From: Phycisphaeraceae bacterium
GTDB taxonomy: Bacteria > Planctomycetota > Phycisphaerae > Phycisphaerales > UBA1924
Direction: 5' to 3'
Length of the DNA stretch: 34,897 nucleotides
Assembly: GCA_021604785.1 (NCBI GenBank)
Contig: BQJQ01000007.1
Coordinates: 1-34,897, forward strand
Under the pieces are notes generated by a model. It searched no databases and was not told where the DNA came from. It worked only from the letters and a program-made list of their open reading frames with translations. A program made the position numbers and the translations under genes. This document shows positions 7,048 through 14,027 of this stretch, piece after piece; positions within the stretch are counted from its first letter, which is position 1; every line of letters starts with the position of its first letter.

Positions 7048-8922
7048 TCAGAACGGGTCGGTGACGGGCCCGAACGCCGGCTTCACGGGAAGCTGCGGCG
7101 GGGGGGCGTAGCAGTCGCGACCGGCGAAGGCGTCGAGGAAGTCAATGAAGTCGCCGATGTCCACCACACCGTCGGTGTTGATGTCGGCGCGGAAGTTGTT
7201 GGCGATGAAGAGGGTGATGAAGAGCTGCCAGTCGTCGAGGTCGACGTCGAAATCGCCGTCGAGGTCTTCGGGGCACTCGGGCTCGCCGTAGAGCTGGCGG
7301 AGCCCGGCGGCGTCGCCCTTGCTGATGCCCTGGGCCGCACCGATGACGTCGCCGAAGCGGGCCTCGAACTGGTCCACGACGCGGATGGTGACACCGCCGT
7401 TGCCCGAGAACGCGAACGGCCCGTAATGCATGATTGACTCGAAGTCAAAATCGCCGAACTCGTTGCCTGGGGCCGATTTCGCAAACTGGCCCAGCTGGCC
7501 CGGGGCGACGTTCTGCTCGAGGATCTCGATGAAGTCATCCCGGTCGTTGCGCTGGTGCTCGTGGTAGAACCCGATCGCGTGCATGATCTCGTGGATGATC
7601 ACGCCCTGCGATGCGGCGGGGTTATCCGCCACGTTCGGGTGCAGGATGATCAGGTTGGTGAACGGCGAGATCTCGATGCCCTCGAGCTCGTCGCCGTTGG
7701 GGTTGCCGTCGTCGTCGGTGAACCCTTCGACCGGGGTCGGGAAGGCGCCGGGGTCGTCGTCGCCGTTGAGGTCGTCGATGCCGGCGGTATCAAGCACGGG
7801 GTTGCTGCCCGCGAACCGACGATCGATGAACGGACGCGGCTCCCAGTCGACCCACATCACGCCGGGGGTCATGTCGTCGCCGAGCTCGGCGGCGACGCCG
7901 TCGTTGTCGATGTCATCGACATCGAGAATCGGCAATCGCCCTTCCGGGATGCTCGGGTGTGCCGCGGGATCCCACCCGGGGAGCACGACAAACCCCCCCA
8001 TGCCGTCGTCGGGGATCTCTTCCTCGTCAAGCAGCTGGTAGAAGTAGGGGACGAACGAGATCGGGTCGGTCAGCACGGACGCCGTGATCAGGCCCTCGGA
8101 CCCATCGGTCGGCCCGATCATGCACAGCGGCGCGACGGTCATGCCGACCGAGGTCGAGAAACTCGCCCCGTCGCCGTCGAGGAAATCGTCGGACGAGAAC
8201 GGGAGCTCGGCCTCGGCGCCCGTCGCGTACAGGAGCAGCGGCGTGCCGCGCGGGAACGCGTCGGTCTGCTCGGCCGGGTCGGCCTCGACGAAGTCGATGT
8301 TGGTCACCACGGAGATGATGTTCATCGCCTCGATGATGATCGCTTCGGCCTCATCCGAGACTTCCATGCCATCGAACGGGAACCCGGGGAAGGGCGGGTC
8401 CGAGTTGTCGATGGGCGGGATCACGTCCGGGTCCATCGGATCCTCGAACCAGATTTCCTTGGTGACCCGGTAGGGGATCACGATGTTCGTGCCCGGGTAG
8501 ATGTTGGGCGTGACATCGGTGCCCGGCACGAGGACGGTCGCGTCATCCACCCAGAGGCTGAAGGGCTCGTACGTCCGGTTGCCGGCCGCGAGCACCTCGC
8601 CGTTGAGCTGCACGTCCCACGGCACCGCGAAGTTCAGGCCCCCGAGGCCCTCGTTGATGTTCGATTTCAGGGCCGAGTCCTGCCCAAACGCCCGGCTGCG
8701 GAGGCGCTCGATGCGGGGCATCGTGCCGCAGTTGATCGCGCCGGCGGTGTACCCGCCCTTGCCCTCTTTGGTGGTGTCACCCTCGGTCACGGGGAACGCC
8801 TTCATGGGCACGCCGATCGCGATGCGGCTGCCGGCTTGCCCCGCGTTGGGAGCACCCAACGCGACCGAAGCCCCAGCAGCAACCAAAAGACCGGCGGCAG
8901 TGATGTGCGTTGTGTTCAGCAT
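7048..8922 (-). CDS. Secreted astacin-like (M12A) zinc metallopeptidase with dockerin-like C-terminus
   Basis: A 624-residue exported protease. Seen: signal peptide (about 1-23), a beta-rich N-terminal part with astacin-like features (WVDDATVLVPG, IPYRV at about 125-153), a long acidic segment (about 240-415) with several Asp/Asn-rich calcium-type loops such as DIDNDG and DLNGDDD, then HEIMHAIGFYHEHQRNDRD (444-462) with zinc ligands His444, His448 and His454 and catalytic Glu445. SIMHY follows with Tyr500. The C-terminal part carries dockerin-like calcium repeats (CPEDLDGDFD, DINTDG). The acidic insert before the active site is unusual for astacins. AAGGAAG precedes the ATG at 8922. It is followed by the degenerate paralog and a shared terminator. 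Confidence 0.92.
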   Translation of the reverse strand: MLNTTHITAAGLLVAAGASVALGAPNAGQAGSRIAIGVPMKAFPVTEGDTTKEGKGGYTAGAINCGTMPRIERLRSRAFGQDSALKSNINEGLGGLNFAVPWDVQLNGEVLAAGNRTYEPFSLWVDDATVLVPGTDVTPNIYPGTNIVIPYRVTKEIWFEDPMDPDVIPPIDNSDPPFPGFPFDGMEVSDEAEAIIIEAMNIISVVTNIDFVEADPAEQTDAFPRGTPLLLYATGAEAELPFSSDDFLDGDGASFSTSVGMTVAPLCMIGPTDGSEGLITASVLTDPISFVPYFYQLLDEEEIPDDGMGGFVVLPGWDPAAHPSIPEGRLPILDVDDIDNDGVAAELGDDMTPGVMWVDWEPRPFIDRRFAGSNPVLDTAGIDDLNGDDDPGAFPTPVEGFTDDDGNPNGDELEGIEISPFTNLIILHPNVADNPAASQGVIIHEIMHAIGFYHEHQRNDRDDFIEILEQNVAPGQLGQFAKSAPGNEFGDFDFESIMHYGPFAFSGNGGVTIRVVDQFEARFGDVIGAAQGISKGDAAGLRQLYGEPECPEDLDGDFDVDLDDWQLFITLFIANNFRADINTDGVVDIGDFIDFLDAFAGRDCYAPPPQLPVKPAFGPVTDPF

Positions 8923-9275
8923 CCAGCTACTTCCTTACTTTGACCGTGCACGGGGTACCACTCGTGCGGCTCGGGGCGATCTACAGGGGGTGGGCTCATG
9001 GGCGAACCCGCTCCGTGTCTCCTGGTTCTCACGCGGGCGTCGAGTTCGGGTTCCCGGGCTCCTCAGGAGTATACCGGGTCGCTGCTCGCGGCCGCGTCCG
9101 TATGCGTTTCGCCGGGCGTCCCCAGCGGTGTGCAAGGGTTGTGTTCGGTTGGGGGTCCGACACGCCTCGCGTTCGCTGCTTTCCTATTCCACCCGAACGC
9201 CCGCGCGGTTGCCCCCATCCGGGGACAATCCCTCATTTTGACAACCGATCCAGATCGGAATAATTCCAAGATATG
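8923..9275. other. 353-base intergenic region between fumarase and astacin genes
   Basis: No believable gene: the short open frames here have shadow-like composition. On the minus strand a good -10-like TATACT lies at 9073-9068, which would give a leader of roughly 140 bases for the astacin gene; no -35 is recognisable at 16-18 bases. The right end (9236-9275) is AT-rich and palindromic and is listed separately. Confidence 0.5.
9238..9267. promoter_or_regulatory. AT-rich double palindrome with a perfect TTGACA
   Basis: Plus strand: TTGACA at 9238-9243, then the inverted repeat CCGATC-CA-GATCGG (9245-9258), directly overlapping a second one, GGAAT-A-ATTCC (9257-9267). It begins just after the fumarase stop. 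It could be a weak fumarase terminator (no T-run of length), an operator, or a plus-strand promoter antisense to fumarase (TAATTC stands 17 bases from the TTGACA). Confidence 0.4.
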
Positions 9276-10733
9276 TCACGCCTGTGGGCGGGTCATCCCG
9301 CTCGGGTCGAGCAATCGGGCCAGTTCTGCTTCGGGCACCAGTTTCTGCTCGAGCGCAAGTGCCCGCACCGTCTTGCCTTCGCGGAATGCCTGATACGCCA
9401 GCTTCGCCGACGCGTCGTACCCGATCACGGGCACCAGGCTCGTGCACATCGCCAAAGACCCCTCGATCAGCTCGGCACACCGGTCCCGGTCGGGCTCGAG
9501 CCCGTCGAGCAATTTGTCCTGGAACACGGTGCACGACTCGGCGAGCAGCCCGATCGAGCTGATGAGGTTCGCCCCCATCATGGGCATCGCGACGTTCAGG
9601 TCGAGGAGCGACCCGACGCCGCCCATCCCGCCCGCGGCGATCGCGGCGTCGTTCCCGATCACCTGGCACGCCGCCATCATCACGGCTTCGCACATTACCG
9701 GGTTCACCTTGCCGGGCATGATCGACGACCCGGGCTGCACCGCGGGCAGCTTGAGCTCGCCGATGCCGCACCGGGGCCCGGACCCGAGCCACCGGATGTC
9801 GTTGGCGATCTTCGACAGACTCACCGCGATCGTGCGCAGGTGCCCGGACGCCTCGACGACGGCGTCCTTGGCGTGCTGGGCCTCGAAGTGGTTGACGGCT
9901 TCGCGGAAGTGCACCCCGGTCGCCTCGGTCAGCGACGCCGCGACCTTGGCGCCGAACTCCGGGTGCGTGTTGATCCCGGTGCCGACGGCGGTGCCCCCGA
10001 TCGCCAACTCGCCAAGCGTGTGCAGGGCACGGTGCAGGCGCTCTTTCGCGTGGGTCATCTGGGCCGCGTACCCCGAGAATTCCTGCCCCAAACGGATCGG
10101 CGTTGCGTCCTGCAGGTGCGTGCGCCCGATCTTGACGACCTTGTCCCACGCCTGCGCCTTCGCGTTCAGGCCCTGTTCCAGACGCTCGATCGCCGGGAGT
10201 AGGCGCTCCTTGATCGCGATCGCCGCGGCGACGTGCATCGCGGTGGGGAAGGTGTCGTTGGACGACTGGCCCATGTTGACGTGGTCGTTGGGATGCACGC
10301 CCCCGGCGTCGAGGTAGGCGCTGTCCTTGCTCGACCCGATCGGCGCGCCGCGCTCCAGGCAGACGAGGTTCGCGATGACCTCGTTCGCGTTCATGTTGGT
10401 CGAGGTGCCGCTGCCGGTCTGGAAGATGTCGATGGGGAAATTGCGGGCGATGCCGCCGTGCGCGTCCAGCCCGCGGAGGATGGCCCGGCAGGCGCCGTCG
10501 ATGAGTTCGCACCGGTCGCCGTCGAGCTTGTCCAGCGAGGCGTTCACCTCGGCGCACGCCGCCTTGAGCCGGGCGTACGCGAAGATGATCTCGGCGGGCA
10601 CGGGCGTGCCCGAGATCGGGAAGTTGAGCACCGCCCGCTGCGTAGAGGCGCCGTACAGGACGCCCGCGGGGACCTCCATCTCGCCCATCGAGTCCTTCTC
10701 GGTCCGGGTGTCGGCGTGGTCTGTCGCGGTCAT
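9276..10733 (-). CDS. fumC: Class II fumarate hydratase
   Basis: Fumarase catalyses reversible hydration of fumarate to malate in the TCA cycle, as a cytoplasmic homotetramer. The 485-residue length is slightly above the usual 460-470. Seen: TGSGTSTNMNANEV (107-120), the HPNDHVNMGQSSND region (146-159), GRTHLQDATPIRLGQE and the superfamily signature GSSIMPGKVNP, whose flexible loop carries the catalytic Ser. The pattern fits fumarase rather than aspartase or argininosuccinate lyase. The ATG at 10733 follows GAGGAG by 6 bases. The first 15 residues are an extra charged extension. The gene is alone, divergent from the transglutaminase-like gene, with a TACCAT -10-like hexamer at 10779-10774 on its strand. 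Confidence 0.97.
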   Translation of the reverse strand: MTATDHADTRTEKDSMGEMEVPAGVLYGASTQRAVLNFPISGTPVPAEIIFAYARLKAACAEVNASLDKLDGDRCELIDGACRAILRGLDAHGGIARNFPIDIFQTGSGTSTNMNANEVIANLVCLERGAPIGSSKDSAYLDAGGVHPNDHVNMGQSSNDTFPTAMHVAAAIAIKERLLPAIERLEQGLNAKAQAWDKVVKIGRTHLQDATPIRLGQEFSGYAAQMTHAKERLHRALHTLGELAIGGTAVGTGINTHPEFGAKVAASLTEATGVHFREAVNHFEAQHAKDAVVEASGHLRTIAVSLSKIANDIRWLGSGPRCGIGELKLPAVQPGSSIMPGKVNPVMCEAVMMAACQVIGNDAAIAAGGMGGVGSLLDLNVAMPMMGANLISSIGLLAESCTVFQDKLLDGLEPDRDRCAELIEGSLAMCTSLVPVIGYDASAKLAYQAFREGKTVRALALEQKLVPEAELARLLDPSGMTRPQA

Positions 10734-10827
10734 CGGGCGCTCCTCGGGGCGCCGGTGCGCGCCCGCTTGGTCATGGTATGAGCCCCGCGCACGCGGGATC
10801 GGGGGATCTCCTCAGCAGGTCGGCCCG

Positions 10828-10833
10828 TACACT
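10828..10833 (+). promoter_or_regulatory. Possible -10 element of the transglutaminase-like gene
   Basis: TACACT stands 56 bases before the ATG at 10890, in the 156-base gap shared with the divergent fumarase gene. No convincing -35 accompanies it. Confidence 0.3.
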
Positions 10834-10889
10834 CCAACCCCGGGCGCCCACACGCCCGCACGGCAGGCCACGCCGCCACCGGAGGAACC

Positions 10890-12263
10890 ATGCGCACGCA
10901 CACCGATCGTGTCCCTGTCGCCCTGCTCGCTGGGGGGTTCGCTCTCGCGGGCGCCGTCGCCCCGGCGTTGTCCGACCTGCCCAAGCCGCCGGACCACCCG
11001 GTCCTTCGCCTGAGCAAGCCCGAGCAGAACACGCTGGAGATCCAGATCCAGCTCACAGCACATCTGGCCAACGTGCAGACCAGCGACGGGCGATACCCCA
11101 CCGCGTACGAGGTCCACGAGTGGAACATCTCGACGATGGTCGTCGTGCTGCCCACGATCACCACAACGGCCAGCGCGATCGCGGTCGAGGATTCGGTCAG
11201 CGGCGAGCTGTTCGTGGACGGTCGCTCGCTCGACAACACGCCCACGATCATCGGCCCGTACCAGAGCCAGGCGATGTACGCCCGGTATGAGGCGGGCCCG
11301 GTCCAGGCCACTGGCTTCCGGCTCGTGCAAAAGCAGCAGCTCGTCTGCTACGAGACGACGTACGACGAGACGCTCGCCAACACGCTGCCCTGGCCCGATG
11401 TATGGCCGGCCGAAGCCGACTCCACGTTCCAGCCCCAGCAGCTCGTCTCCGAGGTCCGCTCGGACCTCGCGAACGAGGGCCCGGTCAACGATCTCGTCCG
11501 CAAGTGGACCAACGACGAGGACCCCAGGAAGATCCCGCCGGCCTACCTCGCCAAGTTCCTCACCAAGCAGGTGTGGGACCACGTCCGCATCGTCCGCCCG
11601 ACGATCACCAACCAGCCCAGCGACGACGGCATGGTGCTGGTGAACAGCGGCAACCAGATCGGGCGCACTGATATGGCTCAGGGACGCGGTGCTGTCCGCT
11701 CGCCCGACGTCGGGTATTACGTTCAGCACGCCGACGAGACCGCCCGCGCGGGCACCGGCTCGGAGAACGACCTGCCGATCCTGCTGACCGCCGCCATGCG
11801 GGCGGCGGGCTTGCCCGCCCGGTTGGTCATCGGGTACCGCGAGGAGAGCGAAGACTCACAGGACCTGTCCACGTCCAACCGCCACCGGACGTGGGTGGAG
11901 TTCGCGTTGTTCGATCCCGCCGCCAACGAGGGGGAAGGCCAGCTGATCTGGGTCCCGGTGGACATCACCGAGCTGAAAGAGTCCAGCTCCCGCTCGCGCC
12001 CGCTCGAACGCCCGTGGAAATACTTCGGGACCAACGACGAGCTGGACACACTCGTGCCTGTGTCGCACCACTTTCACCCGCCGACGACGGTGCGGTCGTA
12101 CTCGGTGCCCGCGCTGTATGGGTGGACGACCGACCCGGCCCCGCCGGACGTCGCGTCGCAGGGGTTCACACTGAACATCTCGGGCACCGCCATCCGCGGC
12201 GACGCCGGCCAGCAAGAACAACAAACCCGGCCCCGCTCAAGGTCGCGCCGTCGGCGGCCGTGA
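10890..12263 (+). CDS. Secreted transglutaminase-like domain protein lacking the catalytic Cys
   Basis: A 457-residue exported protein: signal peptide (about 1-28), a beta-rich N-terminal domain, then a transglutaminase-core-like region at about 283-360 (helix ENDLPILLTAAMRAAGLPAR, strand LVIGYREES, WVEFALFD, and WVPVDIT with Asp358). In active members a Cys begins the helix before the GIPAR motif; here those positions are Ser291-Glu292 and the only Cys of the mature protein is Cys153, far away. The usual HAWVE His is displaced too (H332-R-T-W). This suggests a non-catalytic relative or a diverged active site. The C-terminus is a basic, Arg/Ser-rich tail. GGAGG lies 4 bases before the ATG. 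The gene converges on adk with 27 bases between. Confidence 0.8.
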   Translation: MRTHTDRVPVALLAGGFALAGAVAPALSDLPKPPDHPVLRLSKPEQNTLEIQIQLTAHLANVQTSDGRYPTAYEVHEWNISTMVVVLPTITTTASAIAVEDSVSGELFVDGRSLDNTPTIIGPYQSQAMYARYEAGPVQATGFRLVQKQQLVCYETTYDETLANTLPWPDVWPAEADSTFQPQQLVSEVRSDLANEGPVNDLVRKWTNDEDPRKIPPAYLAKFLTKQVWDHVRIVRPTITNQPSDDGMVLVNSGNQIGRTDMAQGRGAVRSPDVGYYVQHADETARAGTGSENDLPILLTAAMRAAGLPARLVIGYREESEDSQDLSTSNRHRTWVEFALFDPAANEGEGQLIWVPVDITELKESSSRSRPLERPWKYFGTNDELDTLVPVSHHFHPPTTVRSYSVPALYGWTTDPAPPDVASQGFTLNISGTAIRGDAGQQEQQTRPRSRSRRRRP

Positions 12264-12290
12264 CCCGGGCCCCTCGCGCCACTTGCGGGC

Positions 12291-12914
12291 TCAGTCGTCG
12301 AGCTGGTTCTTGAAGTGCGCTTCCTGCACCGGCACCACGACCTCAAGGATGTGCTGCAGGACCGCCCCGGGCGAGCCGACGGCATCCACTTCCCGCACGA
12401 TGTCCGCCGGGTAGTACTCAAGCACGGGCCGCGTCTCTTCCAGATACACCTGGAACCGGTTGCGGATGACGTCCTCGCGGGCGTCGTCGGCGCGGTTCTG
12501 GCGCAGGGCCCGGCGCCGCAGCCGCTTGATCATCGCGTCCATGTCGTGGCAGACCAGGTGCACGACCTCGAGCACGTCCACGTACTCCTCCATCAGCTCG
12601 GCCTGCTTGGTCGTGCGGGGCACGCCGTCGAGCACGAGCAGGTCCTCGTAGGGCTTGAACACGCCCAGGATCGACTGCGCCTTGGCGTACTGCTTCCAGA
12701 GCTCGATGGTCACCTCGTCGGGCACCAGGTCGCCCTTGGACGAGTGCTCGTAGAAGACCTTGCCCAGGTCCGAGTGCAGGTCGAGCGTGCGGAACATGTC
12801 GCCCGTCGAGATGTGGTGGAACCCGGGCACCGTCGCGAGGATGGACCCCTGGGTGCCCTTGCCCGCGCCGGGGGCGCCGAAGAGGAGGATGGTCTGGTAC
12901 TTCTTGTCGGGCAT
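12291..12914 (-). CDS. adk: Adenylate kinase
   Basis: Adenylate kinase interconverts ATP + AMP and 2 ADP in the cytoplasm. The protein has 207 residues. Seen: P-loop GAPGAGKGTQ (13-22), AMP-binding ISTGDMFR (35-42), LDGVPRTTKQAE (95-106; Val replaces the common Phe of LDGFPRT), a short LID without zinc Cys, and the RADD...VIRNR segment (141-153) with the Arg residues that contact phosphate. The start MPDKKYQTILLFG at 12914 is the only sensible one, though no strong Shine-Dalgarno is seen. It stands alone rather than in a ribosomal-protein operon. Assignment to adk rather than another nucleoside monophosphate kinase is by motif. Confidence 0.9.
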   Translation of the reverse strand: MPDKKYQTILLFGAPGAGKGTQGSILATVPGFHHISTGDMFRTLDLHSDLGKVFYEHSSKGDLVPDEVTIELWKQYAKAQSILGVFKPYEDLLVLDGVPRTTKQAELMEEYVDVLEVVHLVCHDMDAMIKRLRRRALRQNRADDAREDVIRNRFQVYLEETRPVLEYYPADIVREVDAVGSPGAVLQHILEVVVPVQEAHFKNQLDD

Positions 12915-13065
12915 GTGGCGCTCGCGGGCCCACCGATCGGGGAGCCGAGTCTCGAAGCGGGCGGCACACGCCGTCCCCGGTCAAACTACCCCGCGGACGG
13001 CCAAAGACCCACCGACCCGCGGGGCGCGGGTGGCAGGATAGGCCGGGGGGTAGGGTTGCTCACGT

Positions 13066-13527
13066 ATGAGGTTGCTGCGAAAGCACATGCTCGATGACGC
13101 GGGGAAGCGGGTCCCGGTGTATCGGACCGGGATCGGCCCGTGGGCGCTGCCGTACGAGTGCCCGCTGACGCCCGAGTCGCGCGATCAGATCCTCGCTCGC
13201 TCCGGGTCCGGGTGGTCGCGGACGGTGGCCTGGACAGTCCTGTTGCTGTCGCTGCTCATCACCGCCGTGGCGGCGGGGGTTCTCGTGCGATTCCCCGGGT
13301 CCGGCGGCATCGCCATCCAGATCTGGTTCACCGCGGTCGCAGTCTTCCTCTGGTGGCGGTATCTGCTGCCGTGGGTCGTGGGCAACTGGACCGGCTTCGG
13401 CAGCGTCGGTGTGGACAAGCTCCGCGCCGTCATGCTCGACGCCGGCCGTTGCCCGAGCTGCGGGTACGAGCTCGCCGGGCAGACGACGTGCCCCGAGTGC
13501 GCGGCGGTGTGGAAGGCGGGGGCGTAG
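13066..13527 (+). CDS. Small membrane protein with C-terminal zinc ribbon (copy 1)
   Basis: A 153-residue protein: a conserved cytoplasmic head (HMLDDAGKRVPVYRTGIGPW), two membrane segments (about 54-74 and 83-110), and a C-terminal ribbon with CPSCGYEL and CPEC (four Cys, 129-145) suited to zinc. Zinc ribbons of the CPxCGYxL...CPEC type are frequent in planctomycete membrane proteins; the function of this one is unknown. A TAGGGT hexamer lies nine bases before the ATG, so the leader may be very short. The stop overlaps the GTG start of the second copy by one base (TAGTG). The ribbon is followed by only nine residues. Confidence 0.8.
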   Translation: MRLLRKHMLDDAGKRVPVYRTGIGPWALPYECPLTPESRDQILARSGSGWSRTVAWTVLLLSLLITAVAAGVLVRFPGSGGIAIQIWFTAVAVFLWWRYLLPWVVGNWTGFGSVGVDKLRAVMLDAGRCPSCGYELAGQTTCPECAAVWKAGA

Positions 13528-14018
13528 TGGGGCTGCTCCGCGAGCACGTGCTCGATGATGCGGGTAAGCGCGTGCCGGTGTACCGGACTGGCATCTGGCC
13601 GTGGAGGCTTGCGCATGAGAGCCGGTTGCCCTGCGCAGTCGAACAATCCGTGCTCGCCGAAGGAAGGCGTGGGAGCTATCGCCTTCCGCGGGCCGGTATG
13701 AGTGTCTTCTTCGGAGCGGCGGTGGTCGTAATGGTGGCGGTTGTAGGTGGCTTCGGGAAAATCACAGCGACAGTCGGGTGTGGGGGTGTACTGGGCCTGT
13801 TGATAGGGGCGATCTTGTTCATTGACGCGCTTTGGCGTTTGAATCCCACTGGAAAGGTCGAGGGCGAGTTGGTGTCCGTGTTCTTGAGTAATCAACTGTG
13901 CCCAAGTTGTGGATACGAGTTGATAAGTCCCGGACGGTGCTCCGAGTGCGGCGCCACTTGGCACACGAAAAAGCGGCTGCCCGCAGAGGACAGCCGCTCG
14001 GATGAGCACTCGGATTGA
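13527..14018 (+). CDS. Small membrane protein with C-terminal zinc ribbon (copy 2)
   Basis: A 163-residue paralog of the preceding gene, starting with GTG at 13527 inside the upstream TAG. It shares the head HVLDDAGKRVPVYRTGI, two membrane segments (about 53-75 and 80-96) and the ribbon CPSCGYEL...CSEC. The membrane part has diverged strongly and is less GC-rich than the surrounding genes (about 13730-13970), suggesting faster or relaxed evolution. Beyond the ribbon it carries about 14 extra residues (RLPAEDSRSDEHSD) that copy 1 lacks; these are encoded by the hairpin that terminates fusA from the other strand. A longer frame opens upstream at 13140 but overlaps copy 1 and is not meaningful. 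Confidence 0.78.
   Translation: MGLLREHVLDDAGKRVPVYRTGIWPWRLAHESRLPCAVEQSVLAEGRRGSYRLPRAGMSVFFGAAVVVMVAVVGGFGKITATVGCGGVLGLLIGAILFIDALWRLNPTGKVEGELVSVFLSNQLCPSCGYELISPGRCSECGATWHTKKRLPAEDSRSDEHSD
13967..13998 (-). terminator. Intrinsic terminator of fusA inside the convergent gene
   Basis: Read on the minus strand: AGCGGCTG (13998-13991), an 11-base loop, CAGCCGCT (13979-13972), then a T-run complementary to the A stretch at 13968-13972. It begins 30 bases after the EF-G stop and lies wholly inside the last codons of the plus-strand zinc-ribbon gene. Confidence 0.82.
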
Positions 14019-14027
14019 ACCGTCGGC

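Noticed and set aside
8910-9393. Several short plus-strand frames in the astacin-fumarase gap
   Set aside because: They overlap each other and known genes, have no ribosome sites and show unnatural composition.
13066-14018. The zinc-ribbon gene pair as a mobile element or direct-repeat insertion
   Set aside because: No inverted ends, target duplication or transposase; the similarity is confined to coding segments, which fits ordinary tandem duplication.
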